Positions 1 through 6,967 of a stretch of 15,850 nt of DNA are shown piece after piece. The DNA is from Synergistaceae bacterium. GTDB taxonomy: Bacteria > Synergistota > Synergistia > Synergistales > Synergistaceae. The notes below the pieces were generated by a model. The model saw only the letters and a list, made by a program, of their open reading frames with translations, did not search any database and was not told the origin of the DNA. The first letter of the stretch is position 1, and the number at the start of each line of letters is the position of its first letter. The position numbers were made by a program, and so were the translations under genes. The stretch spans positions 1 to 15,850 of the forward strand of contig JAISWP010000104.1 in NCBI GenBank assembly GCA_031271065.1, given 5' to 3'.

Positions 1-1
1 C

Positions 2-139
2 ACTCAGCAGTTTGCGGACCGGGACCTGTTCGGCGGCACGGGGTGGGATAAATACGACCCCGGCGGGGCCTGGTGCTACTCGGACGGGATAAAGCCCGCA
101 AGGCCGCACCTGAACGGCCTGCCGGTGATCAGCCGATGA
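2..139 (+). CDS. C-terminal fragment of an unidentified protein (5' end outside window)
   Basis: An open frame runs from the window edge to a TGA at 137-139 and gives the last 45 residues of a protein. The peptide is rich in Gly, Asp, Trp and Tyr (for example GGTGWDKYDPGGAW) and ends GLPVISR. This composition looks like real protein and not a random frame, and the reading stays open right up to the convergent RocB-like gene. I do not recognise the family. The stop codon lies inside the 3' end of the minus-strand peptidase gene, so the two genes overlap tail to tail by 11 bases, leaving no separate terminator. The function cannot be assigned without upstream sequence. Confidence 0.55.
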   Translation, partial: TQQFADRDLFGGTGWDKYDPGGAWCYSDGIKPARPHLNGLPVISR

Positions 140-1796
140 TTTTATCTACCGCGAATTTCAGGAGGTGCGGGACCCTGACGAACAGGTCCTCCGCCCAAAC
201 CCTCTCCCTGTAAGTGTGAATCCCCTTTCCCCAGGGGCCAATGTTGATTATGGGCATCGATATTTCGGCTATCGCGTCGAAGGGTATCGAGTATATGCCG
301 TCCCACAGCGGCATGAGGTCCTTTATGCACTCCGCGCCGTCCTCCCCCGGATTTCGCAGGAAGTAGCTGAAGTCCGACATGCCGGCCAGACAGTGCTTTA
401 TGTGGACGTCCGCGAAGGCTTCCGACGCCTCAGATATCACCGCGTCGCAGACCTCGCCGGCACGGGCGGCTTTGTCTTTCAGCATGGAATTGTTCACCAC
501 CGGATAGTAGGGGGGCGCAAACGCTATCACCACCTCGGGGGACTGGCGCCGCGTGTAAAGGAGCGTCGTCTCCACCACCCGGCGGGAGGCCTCGACAAGG
601 TTGATTTCCCCTGAATCCGTCCTCTTCTTCAGGTCCTCCGCAAGAGCTTTCATGGCGCGTGAGAAATTTCCGCCCGAAGACCGCAGGGCGTCTTTGTACA
701 CTTCCGAGTAGAGCCTGACGGAGACTTCCCAGGGAAGCGTCCGGGGCTCCCGTCCCGCCGCGCGGCCGTACTCGTCGAAACTCTTCTGCGCGTCCTCTAT
801 CGCCTCGCCGAAGGCCGCCTCGCAGTTTGTTCTTATTATGCCGATTATCTCCGCCACGGATTTTTTGAGGAACATCACGTTCATGACCCCCGCCGCCGAA
901 CGGGGGAGGGAGACATCGTAGGCCGTCTTGCAGTCCTTCATGTACAAAAACGCCGCGGGACAGGAGACGACGTCTCCGTCGGCGTCGATGAAGGCCGGGT
1001 TGATGTCGAGCCTGCGGACTATGTGGGCCAGCAAACGCGCCGGGCTGAAGCCATCGTACACTCTTCCGGCGTGGGCCAGCGCTCCCCGGACGAATATGAG
1101 CGGCAGCACCTTCCCGATGGAACTGACGAATATCTTGGGCTTGTCCGGCCCCAGGGTCCTGTCCGTGGGTTCCGAGTTTACGGCGTAAAGATAATCGAGC
1201 CCGAATTTCTCCCTCAGTTCTTTGAGCACGAGGGGGGCGGCCCGTCCTCCCGCGGACAGGTTTTCCTCGTCGGGAAGCCCCAGCAGCACGATATTGCCCG
1301 GCATCGCGCCCATGTCCGCCCGGCGCGCGTATTCCTCGGCGACGGCCATCTGCACGGCGGCGCCGCCTTTCATGTCGGCGGTCCCCCTGCCGAAAATCCA
1401 TTCACCGCTTTCCATATCTTTCGACGCGTCCTCCCCCAGGTCCATTTTCCCCGAGGCGAAAGCGGCGGCAAGCTCGTCCGGCAGCACGGCCAGTTCGCGG
1501 AGCGCGCCGTAGTCGTCCGTGTCCACCACGTCGCTGTGGTGCAGCAGAACGACCGTCTCATTCCCCCGGCCCTTTATCACGCACCAGGGGACGGTACGCC
1601 CGAACGGGTCGTTCGGTATCGGGAAAAAACCGCTCTGAGAGGGACGGGAGGCAAGATAGGGCACGGATTTGAACCATTCACGGTATACGGCCTCGACATC
1701 GCGCTCCTTCGCCGTTCCCGTCGGGGTGTAGACGGCGGTCAGGTCCTTCAGTATCGTTTCTATGCGCAGTTTCAGATTTGCATCGCCGGTCGGCAT
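129..1796 (-). CDS. rocB: RocB-like M20 family peptidase/amidohydrolase
   Basis: The 555-residue product resembles the RocB branch of the M20 zinc peptidase family, which is linked to arginine/amino-acid use in Bacillus and is longer than ordinary M20 enzymes. Visible family motifs are HHSD at about residues 86-89 (metal-binding His and Asp), GRGTADMKGG at about 137-146 (bridging Asp), PDEEN at about 175-179 (catalytic Glu pair) and NSEPTD at about 207-212 (metal-binding Glu). The N-terminus (LTAVYTPTGTAKE) and the segment with SGFFPIPNDPFGR are also RocB-like. No signal peptide is evident, so it is probably cytosolic. The ATG at 1796 is preceded by a purine-rich AAAGGGAG at rather long spacing. 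An exact TATAAT hexamer lies upstream. The substrate is unknown; family membership is secure, but a role in arginine breakdown is inference because no other roc genes are in view. Confidence 0.9.
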   Translation of the reverse strand: MPTGDANLKLRIETILKDLTAVYTPTGTAKERDVEAVYREWFKSVPYLASRPSQSGFFPIPNDPFGRTVPWCVIKGRGNETVVLLHHSDVVDTDDYGALRELAVLPDELAAAFASGKMDLGEDASKDMESGEWIFGRGTADMKGGAAVQMAVAEEYARRADMGAMPGNIVLLGLPDEENLSAGGRAAPLVLKELREKFGLDYLYAVNSEPTDRTLGPDKPKIFVSSIGKVLPLIFVRGALAHAGRVYDGFSPARLLAHIVRRLDINPAFIDADGDVVSCPAAFLYMKDCKTAYDVSLPRSAAGVMNVMFLKKSVAEIIGIIRTNCEAAFGEAIEDAQKSFDEYGRAAGREPRTLPWEVSVRLYSEVYKDALRSSGGNFSRAMKALAEDLKKRTDSGEINLVEASRRVVETTLLYTRRQSPEVVIAFAPPYYPVVNNSMLKDKAARAGEVCDAVISEASEAFADVHIKHCLAGMSDFSYFLRNPGEDGAECIKDLMPLWDGIYSIPFDAIAEISMPIINIGPWGKGIHTYRERVWAEDLFVRVPHLLKFAVDKIIG

Positions 1797-1863
1797 AAGA
1801 TCACATCCGCTCCCTTTCGCTTTTCGCTCCCCGTTGCGGAAGCGCCGCGGTTTTATTTACGCA

Positions 1864-1869
1864 ATTATA
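1864..1869 (-). promoter_or_regulatory. possible -10 element for the RocB-like gene
   Basis: The minus strand reads TATAAT exactly here, inside an AT-rich patch (about 1853-1880) that stands out from the GC-rich surroundings and lies about 70 bases before the peptidase start. I found no convincing -35 hexamer at 16-18 bases, so this is a weak call. The gap between the HAD and RocB-like genes makes a separate promoter plausible. Confidence 0.3.
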
Positions 1870-1907
1870 ACCCCTTTTAAAACTTCCCCGCGCCCAGGGC
1901 GGATGCT

Positions 1908-2726
1908 CTAAGGCCGGTTCAGGATGAAATGCTCTATCGCCAGGGCGGCTCCGCACTCGTCGTTGGAGGGCGCCGTCCAGTCCGCAGCCGCGAGGGCGCT
2001 CTCCCGTCCGTTTGCCATCGCCGCGCCCGCGCCCGCCGCCCGGATCATTCCGGCGTCGTTCTCACCGTCGCCCATAGCCATGACGTTTTTCATGGGTATG
2101 CTCAGCATTTCGGCCAGTTTTGCCAGGCATCGCCCCTTGCCAGCCTCGGGGTTCATCATCTCCACGAAATCCTCGTTGGAGCTCGTGATGTAGAGTTTTT
2201 TGCCGAAACGTCCGGAAAGTTCGCGTATCAGGGCGTGTGACGCCTCTATGCCCGCGGTCTTGGCAAGCAGCTTCGTGGGCTCGGTCAAAGGCTCGTACAG
2301 AGCGTCCCCCACGGGACGCCCCAGCATTCCGAAATGTCTCGTGTAATTGACGAAATCGTCGTCGTCGGGGTCTTTGATGTACAGTTCGTCGTCTATATAG
2401 GACTGCACGTATATGCCGCGCTCCCTGAACAGGGCCAGCAGCCCCCGGGCGGTCTCCATGTCCAGTTTCAGATGCAGGGCTGTGACGCCGTCCATGCCCC
2501 GGATCATCGAGCCGTTATAGCATATCAGCGGAACGTCCGTTATGCCCAGAGTCTCGGCAAACTTCCGCGCGGACGAGTACATGCGCCCGGTGCATAAGGT
2601 CACCTTCACTCCCCGTTCCATCGCGGCTCTGACGGCCTCGATGTTCCGGTTCGGTATACGCCCCGAGCTGTCGAGCATGGTGCCGTCGAGATCGGACACC
2701 AGCAGTTTTATCTTTGAATGACGCAA
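1908..2726 (-). CDS. Cof-type HAD-superfamily phosphatase (subfamily IIB)
   Basis: The 272-residue product has the HAD signature motifs in order: SDLDGTM at residues 11-17 (nucleophile Asp12, acid/base Asp14), CTGR at about 45-48, Lys197 within AGKGR, and GDGENDAGMI at 219-228. A C2-type cap (about 85-185) between motifs II and III marks the Cof/YidA-like group, soluble Mg-dependent phosphatases acting on small phosphorylated metabolites such as sugar phosphates or flavin and pyridoxal phosphates. The start is TTG at 2726, supported by a good GGAGG nine bases upstream and by the family-typical N-terminus ending in KLLVSDLDGT. It lies 78 bases downstream of cobS on the same strand and might share its transcript. 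The exact substrate cannot be read from sequence. Confidence 0.9.
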   Translation of the reverse strand: MRHSKIKLLVSDLDGTMLDSSGRIPNRNIEAVRAAMERGVKVTLCTGRMYSSARKFAETLGITDVPLICYNGSMIRGMDGVTALHLKLDMETARGLLALFRERGIYVQSYIDDELYIKDPDDDDFVNYTRHFGMLGRPVGDALYEPLTEPTKLLAKTAGIEASHALIRELSGRFGKKLYITSSNEDFVEMMNPEAGKGRCLAKLAEMLSIPMKNVMAMGDGENDAGMIRAAGAGAAMANGRESALAAADWTAPSNDECGAALAIEHFILNRP

Positions 2727-2735
2727 AATATGTTT

Positions 2736-2740
2736 CCTCC
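2736..2740 (-). promoter_or_regulatory. ribosome binding site supporting a TTG start of the HAD gene
   Basis: The minus strand reads GGGAGG here, nine bases before TTG at 2726-2724. No in-frame ATG or GTG sits between the Shine-Dalgarno and the conserved HAD motif I, so this site decides the TTG start. Confidence 0.65.
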
Positions 2741-2804
2741 CGGAATAATAGGCGGTTTCAGGGTGTGCCCGCGCCCGCGGCGGGCCCTATCTGCCGCCGG
2801 AGTT

Positions 2805-3626
2805 CTACAGGCAGGCCGCCATGACGATGAGTTCCCCCGCCACCGCGGACGCGCCCAGCACGTCGCCGTTAGTCCCGCCCAGGTTTTTTCTGGCCAGGTG
2901 AGCGAACCCCGCCCCGGACAGGCAGGACGCGATCATTCCCGCAGCCCAGCCATTCGGGTCGAAGGGGAGCAGGATGCAGGCGGCGGCGAATGCGCAGAAC
3001 AGCTGATACCCCTCGAAGTCCCTCACCACGTCCCGCGACATGCCGTCCTCCCAGGGGTGCTCTCCGATCCGGGCGGTCACGGCGGCCGCAAAACGCCCCA
3101 CCCCGGCCGCGACGGCGCAGACGGGAATCCACTTGTCCGCGCCGACGGATGAGAGCAGAGAGGCCCTTATCGCTATGGCAAGCACTATGCCGGACGCTCC
3201 GAAGGCGCCGGTGCTGCTGTCCTTCATCACTTTCAGCATCTCGTCCCCCTTCCTGCCGGATCCGATGCCGTCCCACAGATCGCCCCAGCCGTCCAGGTGG
3301 AGGCTCCACCCCAGGGCGGTATAGAGGCCGCAGGCTACCCACGCGGCGGCGGCGTGCGGCAGGACCTGCGCCGCGAGATACGCCGGGATCGCCGCGGCGA
3401 GCCCGAAAAGCCCGCCCATCAGCGGCAGCATGGTCATGGCGTCCGCGGTGAGGGAGGGCAGTCCGCTCCCCATGAGCGCCCCGGGCAGGGGTATTCTCGT
3501 GATGAGCGTCCAGACCACAGCGCAGCGGGGCAGGAATTTTTCCGCAAGGCCCGTCCCGCCCAGTTCGTCCCGGAGGCGCCCGGCGTATCCGGCTATCTGT
3601 TCGGCGAACTCGACCGGAGTCCTCAC
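2805..3626 (-). CDS. cobS: Adenosylcobinamide-GDP ribazoletransferase (cobalamin synthase)
   Basis: CobS joins adenosylcobinamide-GDP to alpha-ribazole (or its phosphate), the last stage of coenzyme B12 nucleotide-loop assembly, at the cell membrane. The 273-residue product shows family landmarks: LITRIPLPG at about 41-49, HLDGWGDLWDG at 110-120 (acidic catalytic/metal motif), and RKGDEMLKVMKDSSTGAFG at 125-143, followed by several hydrophobic membrane segments. I chose GTG at 3626, not the longest open frame: it overlaps the cobU stop as GTGA, is preceded by GGGGAAAGGGG, and removes a 51-residue low-complexity extension that is only the cobU shadow. It is translationally coupled to cobU. Identification is secure. 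Confidence 0.93.
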   Translation of the reverse strand: MRTPVEFAEQIAGYAGRLRDELGGTGLAEKFLPRCAVVWTLITRIPLPGALMGSGLPSLTADAMTMLPLMGGLFGLAAAIPAYLAAQVLPHAAAAWVACGLYTALGWSLHLDGWGDLWDGIGSGRKGDEMLKVMKDSSTGAFGASGIVLAIAIRASLLSSVGADKWIPVCAVAAGVGRFAAAVTARIGEHPWEDGMSRDVVRDFEGYQLFCAFAAACILLPFDPNGWAAGMIASCLSGAGFAHLARKNLGGTNGDVLGASAVAGELIVMAACL

Positions 3627-4222
3627 GAACCCGCGCCCCTTTCCCCGCGCTTGAGCCACAGGGGAATCCCGGCCGACAGGAGCGCCGCTTCGTCCGACAT
3701 CTCCGCCGCCCGCTGATTCGCCCGGCCCTGAAGGTCGGCGAACCTTCTGCCCGTCCTGTAGGCCGGTATCACGCCGCATCCCACCTCTCCGCTCACGGCT
3801 ATCAGGCGTTTTTCAGTGCCCGCGGCCGCGCGCGAGAAATTGGAGAAAATTCCGCTCACCATGTCCAGGATACGCTCCTCCTCCGCCCGCCAGAGGCTGC
3901 CGTCGCCGCCCTCGAAGGCGGGGGAGGCAAGAGCCAGGCGCGTCAGGAACATCGTGAGGCAGTCCAGCAGGAGGACGCCGTTCGATCGCGTCAGGCGCTC
4001 CATCTCGTCCGCCAGCGAGGCCGGGTCTTTTTCCCAGGTGCTCCACTCAGCGGGCCGCCTGCTTCTGTGGAAGTCTATCCTGGCGGCCATATCGCCGTCC
4101 CTCGCGTCGGCGGTGGCGACGTAGCAGACGCCGCCGACGTCTCGGCGCTCCAGGGCGAGGCTCTCCGCGAACGCGCTCTTGCCGCTGCGGGAGCCGCCGA
4201 GGACCAATGTTACGGAGGGCAC
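3623..4222 (-). CDS. cobU: Bifunctional adenosylcobinamide kinase / adenosylcobinamide-phosphate guanylyltransferase
   Basis: CobU phosphorylates adenosylcobinamide and transfers GMP to it, making the substrate for CobS, encoded immediately downstream. The 199-residue product has the P-loop GGSRSGKS at 9-16, the HRSRRPAEWSTWE motif with His52 at the position guanylylated in characterised family members, LLLDCLTMFL (Walker B-like), and the conserved C-terminal GCGVIPAYRTGRRFADLQG...NQ region. The length is normal. It starts with GTG at 4222, only two bases after the stop of the upstream flavoprotein gene, with a modest purine-rich GAAGAAG upstream, so translation is probably coupled. Presence of cobU-cobS alone fits either full synthesis with other genes elsewhere or corrinoid salvage. 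Confidence 0.95.
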   Translation of the reverse strand: MPSVTLVLGGSRSGKSAFAESLALERRDVGGVCYVATADARDGDMAARIDFHRSRRPAEWSTWEKDPASLADEMERLTRSNGVLLLDCLTMFLTRLALASPAFEGGDGSLWRAEEERILDMVSGIFSNFSRAAAGTEKRLIAVSGEVGCGVIPAYRTGRRFADLQGRANQRAAEMSDEAALLSAGIPLWLKRGERGAGS

Positions 4223-4224
4223 GC

Positions 4225-4620
4225 TTACAGCAGCTTCTTCGGAGGCTCCGTCATGGAGCAGAGCACGGCTGAGGGCGAATCGAGGCAGAACACCTCGAAA
4301 TCCGGGTTTTCCGGGGCCTGATACAGGTCCTTGAAGCGGGGGAAAATCTCAAAGGCCCTGCGCTTCGCGGAAACGTTCCCGTCGAATACGGCGCGCCCCT
4401 CCAGGCGTATCCATTCGCCCTCGGAGACCATAGCGGTTATCTCGGTGTTAGGGTTTTTTTTCAGCTGGGCGTACACCGGTTTTTTATTGCCGGTGGTGAA
4501 ATAAAGACGCCCCTCGAACTCCATTATGAACCCGAACGGGCGCACCCTCGGCTTGTCGCCGTCGGCCGTCGCTATGTAAAACACGCCGGCCTTGCGGAAA
4601 AGATCTACTATCTGCTGCAT
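4225..4620 (-). CDS. Pyridoxamine 5'-phosphate oxidase-like flavin-binding protein
   Basis: The 131-residue product has the split-barrel fold pattern of the PNPOx-like/general stress protein 26 group: FYIATADGDKPRVRPFGF near the N-terminus, GRLYFTTGNKKPVYAQLKKNP in the middle, and WIRLEGRAVF later. Members bind FMN or related cofactors; many are poorly characterised reductases or stress proteins, so a true PNPOx role should not be assumed. The open frame extends 29 residues further upstream, but I prefer ATG at 4620: it has AAGGGAGA upstream and places the family N-terminus correctly, and the extension would run through the probable promoter. It is two bases upstream of cobU on the same strand, suggesting an operon, possibly only by convenience. 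Confidence 0.85.
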   Translation of the reverse strand: MQQIVDLFRKAGVFYIATADGDKPRVRPFGFIMEFEGRLYFTTGNKKPVYAQLKKNPNTEITAMVSEGEWIRLEGRAVFDGNVSAKRRAFEIFPRFKDLYQAPENPDFEVFCLDSPSAVLCSMTEPPKKLL

Positions 4621-4666
4621 CTCGATATCGTCTCCCTTAAATGATAGAATGTTTTTTCGTAAGATA

Positions 4667-4694
4667 ATTATATCGTTTACTTTTCGCACCGCAA
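4667..4694 (-). promoter_or_regulatory. putative promoter of the flavoprotein-cobU-cobS operon
   Basis: Reading the minus strand, TTGCGG (4694-4689) is followed after 16 bases by an exact TATAAT (4672-4667), about 46 bases before the preferred ATG at 4620. The region is AT-rich between two divergent genes. The -10 is perfect and the -35 partial. Confidence 0.45.
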
Positions 4695-4733
4695 GAGACG
4701 CCGCCATACGCGCGCGCAGAAAGAGAGCCCGAT

Positions 4734-5993
4734 ATGACTAGGATGCGCAGAACGGACCCGCTCGCCTCCCCGGAGGAGAAATTCGGAAGGCTGAGGTCCA
4801 TCCTGGAAAACCTGAAAGAGATAAATCACCCTTACGCCGCGAGAATGGCCGAGCGGGGAGTCCGCCCCGAACATATCAGGGGGCGCGGGGATCTGCCCCT
4901 TCTGCCCGCCACTACGAAATACGACCTGCTCAGGAGCTATCCCACAGGCTGGATCGCCGGAGAAAGAAAAGAGATAGCGAGGATACACGCCACGAACGGG
5001 ACCACCGGCAAACCTGTCATTGTGGCCTGCACCGCCGGGGATATACGCATGTGGGCCGAAAATATGGCCTGGTGCATGGGGCTCTCCGGGGTCGGGGAGG
5101 ACGACGTGGTCCAGATCTCCTTCGCCTACGGGCTTTTTACCGGCGGCCTAGGATACCACTACGGCGCGGAGCTGCTGGGCGCTGCGGTGATCCCGGCGTC
5201 CGCCGGGTTCACCGACAGGCAGACGATCCTCATGAAGGACCTCGGCGCGACGGTGCTTGCCTGTACCCCCTCCTATGCTCTCCGGATATCGGAGAACCTG
5301 GCAGGGAAGGGACGGGAGGGCATATCCCTGCGGCTCGGATTTTTCGGTGGGGAGACCTGGTCGGACGAACTGCGCGGCGTTCTGGAAAAGAGCCTCGGAA
5401 TAAAGGCCATCGACCTGTACGGACTGAGCGAAGCGATGGGACCGGGGGTCGCGGCGGAGTGCCCGGAGCAGAACGGGCTCCACATATCCGACGATTTCAT
5501 CGCGGAGATACTGGACCCGGTTACCCTCGAGCCGAAGGAGGAGGGAGAGGGCGAGCTCGTGCTGACGTCGTGGAGCAGACGCGCATACCCTCTCATAAGA
5601 TACCGCACCCGGGACCTTGCGAGCCTCATGACCGGTTCCTGCCCGTGCGGGGAGCCGTCGCCCCGCATGTCCAGAGTGCGCGGGAGAAGCGACGACATGC
5701 TCATTTTCCGGGGCGTCGGAGTATTTCCCTCCCAGGTGGAAGCCGCGGTCTGCGTCGTGCCGGGACTCTCTCCCAGCTATCAGATCAGGGCCTGGAAGGA
5801 AAATGGCCTCCAGAACATCAGCTTCGTCTGCGAGAGAGCGCCGGACGCGCGTCCTGACGACATGCCCCGCGCCGCGGACGAACTGGCGAAGTCAGTGAAG
5901 AACGTCACCGGCGCGGCGATACCCTTCGAGATACTCGAACCGGGCGGCATACCCCGCTCGGACGGGAAAACAGTCCGGGTGCTGAAACAGTAG
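4734..5993 (+). CDS. paaK: Phenylacetate-CoA ligase-like enzyme (ANL adenylate-forming family)
   Basis: The product would activate phenylacetate or a related aryl/indole acetate with ATP and CoA, a step met in the fermentation of aromatic amino acids. In the 419 residues the nucleotide loop is IHATNGTTGKPV at 84-95 (the more usual SSGTTG is replaced by TNGTTG), YGLSE is at 229-233, the ADEILDP-like segment appears as IAEILDP, the hinge-region YRTRD is at 290-294 and RVRGRSDDMLIFRGVGVFP at 314-332. It lacks the first residues of typical PaaK proteins and is slightly short but otherwise complete. ATG at 4734 follows AAAGAGAG. It is monocistronic, divergent from the flavoprotein operon and convergent with the DJ-1 gene. 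Substrate choice among aryl acids is not resolved by sequence. Confidence 0.9.
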   Translation: MTRMRRTDPLASPEEKFGRLRSILENLKEINHPYAARMAERGVRPEHIRGRGDLPLLPATTKYDLLRSYPTGWIAGERKEIARIHATNGTTGKPVIVACTAGDIRMWAENMAWCMGLSGVGEDDVVQISFAYGLFTGGLGYHYGAELLGAAVIPASAGFTDRQTILMKDLGATVLACTPSYALRISENLAGKGREGISLRLGFFGGETWSDELRGVLEKSLGIKAIDLYGLSEAMGPGVAAECPEQNGLHISDDFIAEILDPVTLEPKEEGEGELVLTSWSRRAYPLIRYRTRDLASLMTGSCPCGEPSPRMSRVRGRSDDMLIFRGVGVFPSQVEAAVCVVPGLSPSYQIRAWKENGLQNISFVCERAPDARPDDMPRAADELAKSVKNVTGAAIPFEILEPGGIPRSDGKTVRVLKQ

Positions 5994-6022
5994 GCCGGAC
6001 GCGGGTATTTTACGCGCCCGGC
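5994..6022. terminator. possible bidirectional hairpin between convergent genes
   Basis: Immediately after the paaK stop, GCCGGACGCG (5994-6003) can pair with CGCGCCCGGC (6013-6022) with one A-C mismatch and a nine-base loop containing TATTTTA. It lies between two convergent genes, where terminators are expected. There is no T-run after the stem, so it is not a classical intrinsic terminator. Confidence 0.35.
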
Positions 6023-6047
6023 GCGCCCCGGGTCACTGGGAGGGTTT

Positions 6048-6584
6048 TCAGTTCAGTCCGCCCGGTCCGTCCAAAAATTCGAATATCCCTCTCATGAAAT
6101 GGGGAAGGTCTCCCGGCCGTCTGGACGAGACCATGTTACGGTCGGTGACCACCGGCTCGTCGACCCATATCGCCCCCGCGTTTATCAGATCGTCCTTTAT
6201 CCCGGGGGTGGACGTCATCCGAAACCCCTTGCAGACGCCCGCGGAAGCCGGAATCCATCCGCCGTGGCATATATGGGCCACCAGTTTGCCGGACGCCATG
6301 AACTCTCTGGTGAGCTCCTTCACCCGGTCCAGTCTCCTGAGTTTGTCCGGGGCGAACCCGCCCGGGATCACGAGCCCTCTGAAAAGGTTCTCCCTCATGT
6401 CCTCTATGGCGGCGTCGCTCACGCAGGGATAACCGTGTTTGCCCGCGTACAGTTTTCCGGCCTCCGGCCCGGCCGCCACGACCTCGCCGCCGGCTTCCTC
6501 GATGCGCAGTTTCGGATACCACAGCTCCAGGTCCTCGTACAGGTCGTCCACGAACATCAGAAACCTTCCGCAATCTTCGCTCAT
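6048..6584 (-). CDS. DJ-1/PfpI family protein
   Basis: The 178-residue product is of the DJ-1/PfpI class I glutamine-amidotransferase-like fold. The nucleophile elbow is AHICHGGW with Cys106 followed by His107, and YEDLELWYP at about 16-24 supplies the Glu (E17) that supports the cysteine in PfpI-type members; LVIPGGFAPD is the preceding conserved strand. Relatives are variously described as intracellular proteases, glyoxalases or deglycases, and the activity cannot be chosen from sequence. It is cytosolic, with no signal peptide. ATG at 6584 has an excellent GGAGG (6596-6592) at seven bases. The gene stands alone, divergent from acyP. Family assignment is firm. Confidence 0.92.
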   Translation of the reverse strand: MSEDCGRFLMFVDDLYEDLELWYPKLRIEEAGGEVVAAGPEAGKLYAGKHGYPCVSDAAIEDMRENLFRGLVIPGGFAPDKLRRLDRVKELTREFMASGKLVAHICHGGWIPASAGVCKGFRMTSTPGIKDDLINAGAIWVDEPVVTDRNMVSSRRPGDLPHFMRGIFEFLDGPGGLN

Positions 6585-6596
6585 CTCTGATCCTCC

Positions 6597-6660
6597 GTAA
6601 ATAAAGTTTTTGTTTTGCGCATAAGTTATGTTATCTTAAATTATAAGTCTATTTTGAGAA
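6597..6660. promoter_or_regulatory. AT-rich divergent promoter region (DJ-1 gene / acyP operon)
   Basis: This is one of the most AT-rich stretches in the window and separates two divergent genes. The minus strand has an exact TATAAT at 6645-6640 but no good -35. The plus strand has TTGTTT (6610-6615) then TATCTT (6632-6637) at 16 bases. Both are imperfect; the region almost certainly holds the promoters but I cannot fix them. Confidence 0.4.
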
Positions 6661-6679
6661 AGCGCGGGGAGATCGTTTT

Positions 6680-6967
6680 ATGGATGGCGGAGATAATTTG
6701 ATACGAAGGCGCGTCGTGGTCTCGGGCAGGGTGCAGGGGGTCGGTTTCCGCTGGAACGCGCGGCGGCGCGCGTGCGAGATAGGGCTCACCGGATGGGTGC
6801 GCAACCTGCCCGAGAGGCGCGTGGAGATATGTTTTCAGGGAGACGCGGGTTCCGTGGAGGAGATGGAGGACTGGTGCCGGGTCGGTTCCTCCTCGGCTTA
6901 CGTGAGGGAGGCCGCCGTCACCGACGAGGCGGTCGTGGAAGGGGAGAGGGGGTTTGAGATAAGGTGA
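6680..6967 (+). CDS. acyP: Acylphosphatase
   Basis: Acylphosphatase hydrolyses carboxyl-phosphate bonds of small acylphosphates such as acetyl phosphate or 1,3-bisphosphoglycerate. The 95-residue product is standard in length and carries GRVQGVGFRW at 16-25 with catalytic Arg24, and GWVRNLPERRVE with catalytic Asn42. ATG at 6680 follows GGGGAG at about nine bases. Its stop overlaps the start of the dedA-like gene as GTGA (6964-6967), so it is the first gene of a translationally coupled cluster of four. Why a soluble acylphosphatase should be coupled to a membrane transporter is unclear. Identification is secure. Confidence 0.95.
   Translation: MDGGDNLIRRRVVVSGRVQGVGFRWNARRRACEIGLTGWVRNLPERRVEICFQGDAGSVEEMEDWCRVGSSSAYVREAAVTDEAVVEGERGFEIR

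Noticed and set aside
1023..1880. 285-residue plus-strand open frame opposite the RocB-like gene
   Set aside because: It is the antisense of a well-conserved peptidase gene, with no motif or ribosome binding site of its own; long shadow frames are expected at this GC content.
2763..2800. GC-rich inverted repeats between cobS and the HAD gene
   Set aside because: Short self-complementary GCCCGC/GCGGGC runs are expected by chance here, and no T-run follows, so I do not call a terminator.
3627..3779. N-terminal extension of cobS up to an ATG at 3779
   Set aside because: The added 51 residues are low-complexity and overlap cobU; the GTGA junction with a good ribosome binding site gives a normal CobS.
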